Shown here in pieces: positions 46,263 to 53,253 of a stretch of 53,253 nt of DNA. The position numbers and the translations under genes are program-made. The notes below the pieces were generated by a model. It was not told the origin of the DNA, ran no database searches, and was given only the letters and a program-made list of their open reading frames with translations. The DNA is taken from positions 1 to 53,253 of the forward strand of contig NZ_CANROA010000011.1 in NCBI RefSeq assembly GCF_947632095.1. The letters run 5' to 3'. How positions within the stretch are numbered: the stretch's first letter is position 1; every line of letters starts with the position of its first letter. Source of the DNA: an uncultured Microbacterium sp. Its GTDB lineage: Bacteria > Actinomycetota > Actinomycetes > Actinomycetales > Microbacteriaceae.

Positions 46263-47233
46263 TGCGGTGCCGGCGGAGGAGGGGGGAACGAGCCGGGGGC
46301 CGAAGTCTGCGCAGGAGGAGCAGGCGGTTCGGTAACGGGATCCGCGGCTACCGGAGCCGGGTGCTGCGGCTGAGCCGCAGGGGACTGCGCGTTGCCGTAG
46401 TACTGGGGCGTCGGGTAGCCCGTGTAGTAGGCACTGACATCCGGGGTGCCGTCGGGAAGCACCGGCAACGGCGTGACGCCATCGGCGTAGGTTGGCCACG
46501 CGTTCACCGGCTGCTCGATGACTGCGGGCTGTGCATAGCCCTGCCCGGCGAAGCTCTGAGGCGCGGGGGCACTGTAGTTCGGCAGTCCGATGGACCCCGA
46601 CGGGCGCTTGGGTGCGAACAGCGCGTTCAGCAACGGGATCAGCGTGGTTCCGACCGCGACGAGGATCGCGAGGGCGACGACGATCCGCCAGTACATGTCG
46701 GGGTACTCGAACAGCCTCGTGAAGGTGAGCGGGATGATCAGCATCACCGCGAGGATCATGAGCAGCCCGATCGTCACGTACTGGATGACCTGGGTGAACA
46801 GCGTCACATAGCGCTGCGCCGCGGTTGTGAACAGCCGCACGTGCAGCAGTGCCAGCTGCAGGATCGCGACGACGAGGAGTAGGAAGAAGAATCGGGTGAA
46901 GCCGACCGCGCCCTCGAACCACTGAATCGGCATCCAGATCTTCACCGCGCCCACGAGAAGGGCGATGATCCAGGTGATCATGCTCGCCAGCGCGAGCCAG
47001 TCAGGGCGCTTGCTCGACAGACCCGCCTCGAGGATGGCGATGCCCGCGAAGGCGACGAAGAGCAGGATCGTGAGGAACGCCCGGCCGATGATGCCGTCCT
47101 GGTTATCGACGAGCACCCACACCACGCAGACGATCGCTGCGGCGATCAGCGCCCCGATCGCGATCCAGATGGCCCCTCGGATGAGCAGAGAGGTGTTCGC
47201 GCCCTCTGGTTGCCGCGTCGTGCTGTCAGCCAT
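46259..47233 (-). CDS. Polytopic membrane protein of unknown function with Pro-rich tail
   Basis: I do not recognise this 324-residue protein. About six hydrophobic spans fill residues 17-205. The remaining 115 residues form a hydrophilic, Pro/Ala/Gln-rich tail with several Tyr (STGYPTPQYYGNAQSPAAQ in part), ending PPPPPAPQ. A clear GAGGAGAAG precedes the ATG. It is coupled to the inositol-monophosphatase gene by a 4-base overlap. Confidence 0.75.
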   Translation of the reverse strand: MADSTTRQPEGANTSLLIRGAIWIAIGALIAAAIVCVVWVLVDNQDGIIGRAFLTILLFVAFAGIAILEAGLSSKRPDWLALASMITWIIALLVGAVKIWMPIQWFEGAVGFTRFFFLLLVVAILQLALLHVRLFTTAAQRYVTLFTQVIQYVTIGLLMILAVMLIIPLTFTRLFEYPDMYWRIVVALAILVAVGTTLIPLLNALFAPKRPSGSIGLPNYSAPAPQSFAGQGYAQPAVIEQPVNAWPTYADGVTPLPVLPDGTPDVSAYYTGYPTPQYYGNAQSPAAQPQHPAPVAADPVTEPPAPPAQTSAPGSFPPPPPAPQ

Positions 47234-47322
47234 GGTCTTCTCCTCATCGGCGGGCGGTGACCTTCATCCTGCCACGAGCCACCGCCCTCTGGCCGTGGGC
47301 CGTTCCGGTTGTGAACAACTCG

Positions 47323-48123
47323 TCACTCAGCCTTCTTCTTCGCGGATGCCGCGGCGAATGCCGTCACCCGGGCCCGCGCATCCGGCGTCTCGAAGGCCGC
47401 ACCGATCGAGTGCGCCTCTTCCGCGAGCTGCTCGGTGAAGCTTCGGGCCGGGCGGGAACGGATCAGGCGCTTCGCCTGCCCATAGGCGCCCGCGGCGCCC
47501 TCGCACCAGAACCGGGCGATCTCCGCGGCGCGGGCTCGGACGAGATCCGCTTCAGCCCCGGCATCCGCCCCCTCGACGGCCTCGGCGACGAGCCCCCAGT
47601 CCCGAGCCTCCTGCGCCGTGAGGAGACGATCCTGCAGGACGAGCTGCAGTGCGCGCCGCTCGCCGATGGCCGCCGCGAGGTGCGCGGATACCGACAGGTC
47701 GGGGGTGAGCCCGATGTTGGCGTAGAGGCTTCCGAGATGCGAGCGCGAACCGACCACCGCGTAGTCCGAGCAGAGCAGAATGCCCAGTCCCCCGCCCACC
47801 GTCGTGCCGTGGGCGGCCGCCACAACAGGGATCGCCGATTCGGTGAGAGCACGGATGCCGGCGTTGATGACGCCGGCCAGCTCGGTGAGCTGGCTTCCGG
47901 ATTGCATCGTCGTCGCCATCTCGACGACATCACCACCCGCGCAGAACGAGGGCCCCGCTGCGTCGATCACGATCGCGTGCACATCATCGCGCGAGGTCGC
48001 CTCGACCGTCGCATCCCGCCATGCCCGGGCCAGATCGGCGTTGAACGCGTTGAGCCGGGCCGGACGATTCAGCGTCAGGCGTGCGACGTGATCGTCGACG
48101 GACAGCAGGATGGGCTCGCTCAT
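47323..48123 (-). CDS. Crotonase-fold enoyl-CoA hydratase/isomerase-family protein
   Basis: The protein has 266 residues with a crotonase fold. RLTLNRPARLNAFNADL, the oxyanion-hole FCAGGDVVEM, and the second hole GTTVGGGLGILLCSDYAVVGS are present. Both catalytic Glu of a true hydratase are replaced: after GGG the sequence is LGILL instead of xEL, and the usual PE is LY. IGLTPDLSVSAHLAAAIGERRALQL instead resembles the PaaG-type isomerase line, where an Asp is used. It may be an isomerase or act on another CoA ester. It is clustered with no pathway genes. The ATG has GAAGGAG upstream. Confidence 0.82.
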   Translation of the reverse strand: MSEPILLSVDDHVARLTLNRPARLNAFNADLARAWRDATVEATSRDDVHAIVIDAAGPSFCAGGDVVEMATTMQSGSQLTELAGVINAGIRALTESAIPVVAAAHGTTVGGGLGILLCSDYAVVGSRSHLGSLYANIGLTPDLSVSAHLAAAIGERRALQLVLQDRLLTAQEARDWGLVAEAVEGADAGAEADLVRARAAEIARFWCEGAAGAYGQAKRLIRSRPARSFTEQLAEEAHSIGAAFETPDARARVTAFAAASAKKKAE

Positions 48124-48210
48124 GGCATCTCCTTCGAAGCGGGGCAGACCCGGTCAGCCTAAGCGGTCGTCTCCGCCATCGAGCATGACTGCTGTCGCCG
48201 GAGACCAGCT

Positions 48211-48714
48211 TCAGTCCGCGACGTCGGGGTTCTCCTGTACGCGGGCGACAAAAGCCTCCATACGGCGGCGCGTGCCGTCCAGGCGCATGTCGACCTGGCC
48301 CGCGGGCCGGATCTCATTCGGGGCCAGCGGCGGCGCGAGGCGCACGTTGTCGTGGCAGGACAGATCGACGCACATGTGCGTTCCGATGCTGTCGCCGCGA
48401 CTCCCCGCACTGTCGGCGCGACGCGCGGTGAACAGCGCGACCTGCGCGCCCGGCTGCATCGTGCGGCAGATGTTGCACATACCCGCCTGTGCGCGGCCCG
48501 ACTCGCTCGCACGCAGCACGATGCCGACGGCCCTCGCCGCCGTCTCGACGATCACGTACCCGCGTTTGCCGAAGACGGGATCCCGCCAGGCGAAGAAGTC
48601 GCGGAAGTCCCAGTCGATGAAGAGGAAGTCGTGCGGCATCTCCATCGTCTCGAGCTCCTCCTCCGTCGCATTGACGAAGGATGCCCGGACATCGGTCTCG
48701 GTGAGCGCACGCAT
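48211..48714 (-). CDS. FBP-domain (EF-G-binding, treble-clef zinc) protein
   Basis: The protein has 167 residues. The zinc-binding Cys are in MCNICRTM and MCVDLSCHDN, about 35 residues apart, forming the treble-clef C-terminal domain named for FusB-type proteins. In staphylococci that domain binds EF-G and protects it from fusidic acid. Actinobacterial versions are widespread and of unproven role. FLFIDWDFRDFFAWRDPVFGKRGYVIVET is a well conserved N-terminal part. A TAGACT box ends 6 bases before the ATG. It lies between a crotonase-family gene and tRNA-Tyr. Confidence 0.82.
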   Translation of the reverse strand: MRALTETDVRASFVNATEEELETMEMPHDFLFIDWDFRDFFAWRDPVFGKRGYVIVETAARAVGIVLRASESGRAQAGMCNICRTMQPGAQVALFTARRADSAGSRGDSIGTHMCVDLSCHDNVRLAPPLAPNEIRPAGQVDMRLDGTRRRMEAFVARVQENPDVAD

Positions 48715-48720
48715 CGCCCC

Positions 48721-48726
48721 AGTCTA
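48721..48726 (-). promoter_or_regulatory. -10 box of a probable leaderless promoter for the FBP-domain gene
   Basis: TAGACT on the minus strand ends 6 bases before the ATG at 48714. It lies just beyond the tRNA-Tyr terminator. Confidence 0.55.
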
Positions 48727-48750
48727 CGAACAGATCCTCCGAGGCAACGC

Positions 48751-48779
48751 AAAAGCCCCGCATCAGATGCGGGGCTTTT
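48751..48779. terminator. Terminator after tRNA-Tyr
   Basis: AAAAGCCCCGCA and TGCGGGGCTTTT form a 12-bp stem with a 5-base loop, 8 bases beyond the tRNA end. T residues follow on both strands. Confidence 0.88.
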
Positions 48780-48787
48780 TGTCGTGG

Positions 48788-48869
48788 TGGCAAGTGAGGG
48801 ATTCGAACCCCCGAATGCGATGCAGGCTGATTTACAGTCAGCTCCCTTTGGCCACTTGGGTAACTTGCC
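48788..48869 (-). tRNA. tRNA-Tyr (GTA)
   Basis: 82 bases with a long variable arm (class II). The acceptor GGCAAGT pairs with ACTTGCC, the anticodon loop CTGTAAA carries GTA, the T loop is TTCGAAT, and the discriminator is A. CCA is not fully encoded. Confidence 0.95.
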
Positions 48870-48956
48870 AAGCGCACACCCGTCCAGCTTATACAGCCAA
48901 CCGGGGGCACGAGTTATAAGCATACCGGTCAGAGCCAGGTGTAAGAAATCGAGGGA

Positions 48957-49877
48957 TCAAGAATTTTCCGCCTGGCGTTTCGCGACCCCGAACGATTCGG
49001 GGGTGCGCAGCAGACCGCCCTCCGCGCGGCACGTCGCGGCCGCGACATCCATCGCCCGATCCAGCAGTCGGCGCCACTCCTCGGGCGCTTCCGGGCGGGT
49101 GCCGATCAGCCCCTCCGCGACGGCGGCGAGCGTGGCATCCCCCGCTCCCACCGTGTCGACGATCGATCCGGGAAGATCCGTGATCGGCGCCGAGACCACA
49201 CCCGAATCCGTCTCGAGGACCGCACCGTCGCGCCCCGCCGTGGCAAGAACCGCCCGGGCACCGAGCCCCCGCAACCGCTCGCGCAAAGCGTCGAGATCAC
49301 CGTCGTAGAGCAGCGCGGCATCATCCGCACCGACCTTCACGATCGCAGCATCCGACACCACCCGCTCGAAACCGCGCACGAACTCCGCCCGATCGCTGAG
49401 CATCCCCGCACGCGGATTCGGGTCGATCGCAACGCGCGCCCCCGCCAGCGCCTCGATCGCCGCATCGACCTCGCGGCGAACGTCGAAGGGGAAGCAGCTG
49501 ATGACGGTCAGGTCGGCTTTCGCGATCGCTGCGCGCGCCTCCTCCCCGTATCGGATGCTGCGCCGCTGCGCCGCCGTATTGAAGACGTAGATCGGCTCGC
49601 CGTCCGCCGTGCGGGTGACGATCGCCCGAGAGGAGCCGTGCGGGGCCGCGCTCGCAACGAGCACCACACCATGCTCGGCGAGGTGCTCGCGAATCCGCTC
49701 CCCCGCCTCGTCGCCTGCGACCATCGCGATCAGCGTCGTCGGAACCCCGAGACGCCGCAGCCCCACGGCCACGTTCAGCGCCGCCCCTCCCACCAGTTCG
49801 CGCACACCGGTACCGTCTCGGATCTCGTCGATGAGCGCGTCGCCGATCACCACGACGGAGGGGGAGGTTTCCTGCAT
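48957..49877 (-). CDS. PfkB-family carbohydrate kinase
   Basis: The protein has 306 residues from ATG 49877; a GTG two codons upstream is possible. VVVIGDALIDEI, then LVGGAALNVAVGLRRLG, is the first PfkB motif. DTVGAGDATLAAVAEGLIG is the second motif, with the catalytic Asp in GAGD. Members phosphorylate fructose, ribose, adenosine or similar sugars; the substrate is not clear. No sugar transporter or regulator is next to it. It is divergent from the lipoprotein gene. Confidence 0.88.
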   Translation of the reverse strand: MQETSPSVVVIGDALIDEIRDGTGVRELVGGAALNVAVGLRRLGVPTTLIAMVAGDEAGERIREHLAEHGVVLVASAAPHGSSRAIVTRTADGEPIYVFNTAAQRRSIRYGEEARAAIAKADLTVISCFPFDVRREVDAAIEALAGARVAIDPNPRAGMLSDRAEFVRGFERVVSDAAIVKVGADDAALLYDGDLDALRERLRGLGARAVLATAGRDGAVLETDSGVVSAPITDLPGSIVDTVGAGDATLAAVAEGLIGTRPEAPEEWRRLLDRAMDVAAATCRAEGGLLRTPESFGVAKRQAENS

Positions 49878-49933
49878 CCTCACATTCTGGCCCGGGACGG
49901 CACCGCTGTCTCCCTCCGCGCACATCTGCGCGC

Positions 49934-49939
49934 TACGGT
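49934..49939 (+). promoter_or_regulatory. -10 box of a probable leaderless promoter for the lipoprotein gene
   Basis: TACGGT ends 6 bases before the ATG at 49946. Confidence 0.45.
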
Positions 49940-49945
49940 GTGCTC

Positions 49946-50548
49946 ATGAAGGCACAGCGCTCCGCGCTCATCGCGGCCCTGCTCCTATCCGTCACGGGCA
50001 TCGCTGGATGCTCCGCGCCTGCGGATCCGGCCTCCGAAGCATCTTCACCGCCGAGCTCCTCGCCCTCGGCATCCGCACCATCGACGGCGCCCCCGAGCCC
50101 AACCCCGACACCGACGCCGACCGAGGAACCGGTCGTCATCCCGAACGACTGCCGCGCGATCCTCTCCGCCGATGTGCTCGCTCAACTCGACGGCATCCCG
50201 CTGAACGACCCCGCGATCGGCGAGAACGGCGGCCGGCAGGCCGACGGCTCGCTGCTGTGCATGTGGGCCGACCCGCGCGCCGACACCACCGGGCTCGCCA
50301 CCTACATCTCCTATGAGAGGCGCGGACCCGCTCTGGAGATGCTGAACGACCTCGTCACCGAGGAGGACTTCACCTGCTACGAGAGCCAAGGCGGAACACG
50401 CTGCGAGAAGACCTGGGAGAACGAGCTGTACCCGGTCGCCGATGGGCGCACCCTGTTCTGGCGCGGCGGCATCCTCATCGACACGCAGTACTCGAATCTC
50501 TCCCCGACCGGCTACACCGCGAGCATCGTCGACAACCTCTTCGGCTGA
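49946..50548 (+). CDS. Putative lipoprotein of unknown function
   Basis: The protein has 200 residues. The N-terminus is a lipoprotein signal: MKAQRSALIAALLLSVTGIAGCS, with the lipobox IAGC at about 20-23. A long Ser/Pro/Thr linker (SPSPTPTPT-like) follows. The folded part has four Cys (PNDCRAI, SLLCMWAD, FTCYESQ, TRCEKTW), probably two disulfides. The layout resembles small secreted actinobacterial lipoproteins with a DUF3558-like fold, but I cannot assign a function. A GTG two codons upstream is an alternative start. Confidence 0.78.
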   Translation: MKAQRSALIAALLLSVTGIAGCSAPADPASEASSPPSSSPSASAPSTAPPSPTPTPTPTEEPVVIPNDCRAILSADVLAQLDGIPLNDPAIGENGGRQADGSLLCMWADPRADTTGLATYISYERRGPALEMLNDLVTEEDFTCYESQGGTRCEKTWENELYPVADGRTLFWRGGILIDTQYSNLSPTGYTASIVDNLFG

Positions 50549-50559
50549 GTCCCGCCCAC

Positions 50560-50599
50560 GAAGAAGGCCCCGATTCCATGCGGAATCGGGGCCTTCTTC
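50560..50599. terminator. Bidirectional terminator between the lipoprotein gene and rpoC
   Basis: A perfect 18-bp stem (50560-50577 with 50582-50599) and a 4-base loop, between two convergent genes. Outer GAAGAAGG / CCTTCTTC arms supply the T-rich ends. Confidence 0.92.
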
Positions 50600-50611
50600 A
50601 GTCAGTCACGC

Positions 50612-53253
50612 TCAGTTGTAGGTACCGGGCGTCACGTCGTCGGTCGAGAACGCGTCGAAGTCGACGTAACCGAAGTCGCCCTCGGCGTACGCGCCGTCGG
50701 ATGCGAAGATCCGGTTCGGGTAGCGCTCGCTCTTGGCCTCTTCCGTCGCCTCGACCGTGATGTCGCGGTACTTCGACAGACCGGTTCCGGCGGGGATGAG
50801 CTTACCGATGATGACGTTCTCCTTGAGACCGACCAGCGGGTCGCGCTTGCCCTGCATCGCAGCCTCGGTGAGCACACGGGTCGTCTCCTGGAACGAGGCG
50901 GCCGACAGCCACGACTCGGTTGCCAGCGACGCCTTCGTGATACCCATCAGCTCCGAGCGGCCCGACGCGGGACGCTTGCCCTCGGCCACGGCCTCGCGGT
51001 TGATCTGCTGGTAGCGCTTGAGGTCGACCATCTCACCCGGCAGCAGGGTCGTGTCGGCGTGATCGACGACGGTGACCTTGCGGAGCATCTGACGGACGAT
51101 GACCTCGATGTGCTTGTCGTGGATCGGCACTCCCTGCGAGCGGTACACGCCCTGGACGCCGTTGACGAGGTAACGCTGAACCTCGCGGGCACCCATGACA
51201 CGCATGACCTCCTTGGGGTCGAGCGTGCCGACCTGCAGGGGCTGACCGACGGAGACGTGCTGGCCGTCCTCGACGAGAAGCGTTGCACGCTTCAGCACCG
51301 GGTAGACGACCTCTTCATCACCGTTGTCGGGCGTGAGGATGACCTTCTTGCCCTTGTCGTTCTCCTCGATCGTGATGCGGCCATCGGCCTCGGCGATCGG
51401 GGAAGCGCCCTTGGGCGTACGAGCCTCGAAGAGCTCCTGCACGCGGGGCAGACCCTGGGTGATGTCACCGGCGGATGCCAGGTGGAAGGTACGCATCGTC
51501 AACTGGGTACCGGGCTCACCGATCGACTGTGCGGCGATGATGCCGACGGCCTCACCGATGTCGACCGTCTTGCCGGTCGCGAGCGAACGGCCGTAGCACT
51601 GCGCGCAGACGCCGACGGCCGAGTCGCAGGTGAGCACGGAGCGCACCTTGATCTCCTCGACGCCGAGCTCGACGAGCTTGTCGATGAGCACGTCGCCCAC
51701 GTCGTCGCCGGCCGATGCGAGGACCTCGCCCGACTCGCCCACGACATCGGCTGCCAGCGTGCGGGCGAACACCGAGTTCTCGACGTTCGCATCGCGGACC
51801 AGCTCGCCCTGCGAGTTCGGAGCGGCGATCGGCAGGGCCAGGCCCTTCGACGTGCCGCAGTCGTGCTCGCGGATGATGACGTCCTGCGAGACATCCACCA
51901 GACGACGGGTCAGGTAACCCGAGTCGGCGGTGCGCAGAGCGGTGTCGGCCAGACCCTTACGGGTACCGTGCGTCGCGATGAAGTACTCGGCGACCGAGAG
52001 TCCCTCGCGGTACGAGGAGATGATCGGACGCGGGATGAGCTCACCCTTCGGGTTGCTCACCAGACCACGCATACCCGCGATGTTACGGATCTGCAGCCAG
52101 TTACCACGTGCGCCCGACGTCACCATGCGGTTGATGGTGTTGTCCTCGGGGAAGTGGTCCATCATCGCGGCCTGGACCTCGTCTGTGGCGGACGTCCAGA
52201 TCTGGATGAGCTCCTGGCGGCGCTCTGCGTCGGTGATCAGACCCTTGTCGTACTGCGACTGGACCTTCGCGGCCTGCTTCTCGTAACCGGCGACGATCTC
52301 CTTCTTGCGCGGAGGCGTGATCACGTCACTGAGCGCGACGGTCACACCCGAGCGGGTCGCCCAGTAGAAGCCGGCATCCTTGATGCGGTCCAGCGTCGCA
52401 GCCGTCTCGACCTTCGGGTACTCCTCGGCCAGCTTGTTGACGATCTGCGAGAGCTTGCCCTTGTCGGCGGGCTCGCGCACGAACGGGTAGCCCTTGGGCA
52501 GCGTCGCGTTGAAGATCGCCTGTCCGAGCGAGGTGTCCACGAGACCGTGGTTCTCGTAGCCCTCAGGGCCCTGGCCCTCGAGGAAGGACAGACCCGGGAT
52601 GCGGATGCGGACCTTCGCCTGCAGGTCGAGGGTGCCCTCGTCCTTGGCGAGGATCGCCTCGGAGACGGAGCCGAATGCACGGCCCTCGCCCAGAGCGCCG
52701 TCCTTCAGCACCGTGAGGTGGTGGAGACCGATGATCATGTCCTGCGAGGGCAGGGTCACCGGGCGGCCGTCCGACGGCTTCAGGATGTTGTTCGAGGCGA
52801 GCATGAGCACGCGCGCCTCGGCCTGAGCCTCGACCGACAGCGGCAGGTGCACAGCCATCTGGTCACCGTCGAAGTCGGCGTTGAACGCGGCGCAGACGAG
52901 CGGGTGCAGCTGGATGGCCTTGCCCTCGACGAGCTGGGGCTCGAACGCCTGGATGCCCAGACGGTGCAGGGTGGGTGCACGGTTGAGCAGCACCGGACGC
53001 TCGCGGATGATCTCCTCGAGCACGTCCCAGACCTCGGGACGGGTGCGCTCGACGGCGCGCTTGGCGGCCTTGATGTTCTGCGAGTGACCGAGGTCGATCA
53101 GGCGCTTGATGACGAACGGCTTGAACAGCTCGAGCGCCATCTGCTTGGGCAGACCGCACTGGTGCAGCTGGAGCTGCGGGCCGACGACGATGACCGAACG
53201 GCCCGAGTAGTCGACGCGCTTTCCGAGCAGGTTCTGACGGAAACGACCCTGCT
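50612..53253 (-). CDS. rpoC: RNA polymerase beta' subunit, C-terminal part (5' end outside window)
   Basis: The frame is open to the right edge, giving about 880 residues without the N-terminus. It enters at [20 protein letters not shown], the conserved rudder/active-centre approach. The catalytic Mg2+ loop is [33 protein letters not shown], the bridge helix/trigger loop region ([64 protein letters not shown]) and the zinc site with [13 protein letters not shown] are all present. The end [21 protein letters not shown] is the usual actinobacterial terminus. It is the beta' subunit of RNA polymerase, normally in rpoBC; rpoB should lie just outside. Confidence 0.98.
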   Translation of the reverse strand, partial: QGRFRQNLLGKRVDYSGRSVIVVGPQLQLHQCGLPKQMALELFKPFVIKRLIDLGHSQNIKAAKRAVERTRPEVWDVLEEIIRERPVLLNRAPTLHRLGIQAFEPQLVEGKAIQLHPLVCAAFNADFDGDQMAVHLPLSVEAQAEARVLMLASNNILKPSDGRPVTLPSQDMIIGLHHLTVLKDGALGEGRAFGSVSEAILAKDEGTLDLQAKVRIRIPGLSFLEGQGPEGYENHGLVDTSLGQAIFNATLPKGYPFVREPADKGKLSQIVNKLAEEYPKVETAATLDRIKDAGFYWATRSGVTVALSDVITPPRKKEIVAGYEKQAAKVQSQYDKGLITDAERRQELIQIWTSATDEVQAAMMDHFPEDNTINRMVTSGARGNWLQIRNIAGMRGLVSNPKGELIPRPIISSYREGLSVAEYFIATHGTRKGLADTALRTADSGYLTRRLVDVSQDVIIREHDCGTSKGLALPIAAPNSQGELVRDANVENSVFARTLAADVVGESGEVLASAGDDVGDVLIDKLVELGVEEIKVRSVLTCDSAVGVCAQCYGRSLATGKTVDIGEAVGIIAAQSIGEPGTQLTMRTFHLASAGDITQGLPRVQELFEARTPKGASPIAEADGRITIEENDKGKKVILTPDNGDEEVVYPVLKRATLLVEDGQHVSVGQPLQVGTLDPKEVMRVMGAREVQRYLVNGVQGVYRSQGVPIHDKHIEVIVRQMLRKVTVVDHADTTLLPGEMVDLKRYQQINREAVAEGKRPASGRSELMGITKASLATESWLSAASFQETTRVLTEAAMQGKRDPLVGLKENVIIGKLIPAGTGLSKYRDITVEATEEAKSERYPNRIFASDGAYAEGDFGYVDFDAFSTDDVTPGTYN

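Overview
The window looks like a chromosomal segment of a high-GC actinobacterium, most likely Microbacteriaceae and plausibly Microbacterium. This rests on gene content and order: guaB/guaB3, acpS-alr-tsaE-tsaB-rimI-tsaD, rplM-rpsI-glmM, a lone groES with CIRCE operators, and livHMGF. Very high GC, frequent GTG starts, and many start codons sitting 6-7 bases after a TANNNT box agree with it. Most of the window is core housekeeping DNA. No phage, transposase, CRISPR array or rRNA gene was seen.

Layout. 1-3133 (minus): a SURF1-family fragment, guaB3 and guaB (purine nucleotide metabolism), with a perfect 20-bp palindrome after guaB. 3336-8717: livH-M-G-F (plus) facing its binding-protein gene (minus); livH carries an unusual extracytoplasmic domain. 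8852-13097: RarD-type permease, groES with two CIRCE sites, a THUMP-like methyltransferase and two small envelope proteins. 13097-17227 (minus): acpS-alr-tsaE-tsaB-rimI-tsaD, joining cell-wall and phosphopantetheine functions to the tRNA t6A machinery. 17332-18443: an AbiEi/DUF559-type putative nuclease gene between two perfect 87-bp direct repeats, lying between acpS and glmS. 18460-24757: glmS, coaA, ppx/gppA, glmM, rpsI and rplM (amino sugars, CoA, ribosome). 24995-29990: a sortase-anchored surface protein and an OatA-like acyltransferase. 30050-34266: truA, an EEP-family hydrolase and metQ-N-I. 34357-38168: an M20 peptidase, then a copper module (copZ-copA) with a CsoR-type operator. 38172-43700: a jetABC/mksFEB condensin-like operon with no jetD beside it. 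43768-50548: tRNA-Met, tRNA-Thr, an M23 endopeptidase, an inositol-monophosphatase-like enzyme, a crotonase-fold protein, an FBP-domain protein, tRNA-Tyr, a PfkB kinase and a lipoprotein. 50612 to the end: the 3' part of rpoC.

Most notable: (1) the nuclease gene between identical repeats, each holding a nested foldback built from GACA-N2-TGTC blocks; (2) a Wadjet-like JetABC operon missing its nuclease subunit; (3) a LivH permease fused to a secreted carboxypeptidase-regulatory-like domain; (4) a consistent promoter layout (TANNNT, then 6-7 bases, then ATG/GTG) at a dozen genes, suggesting widespread leaderless transcription.
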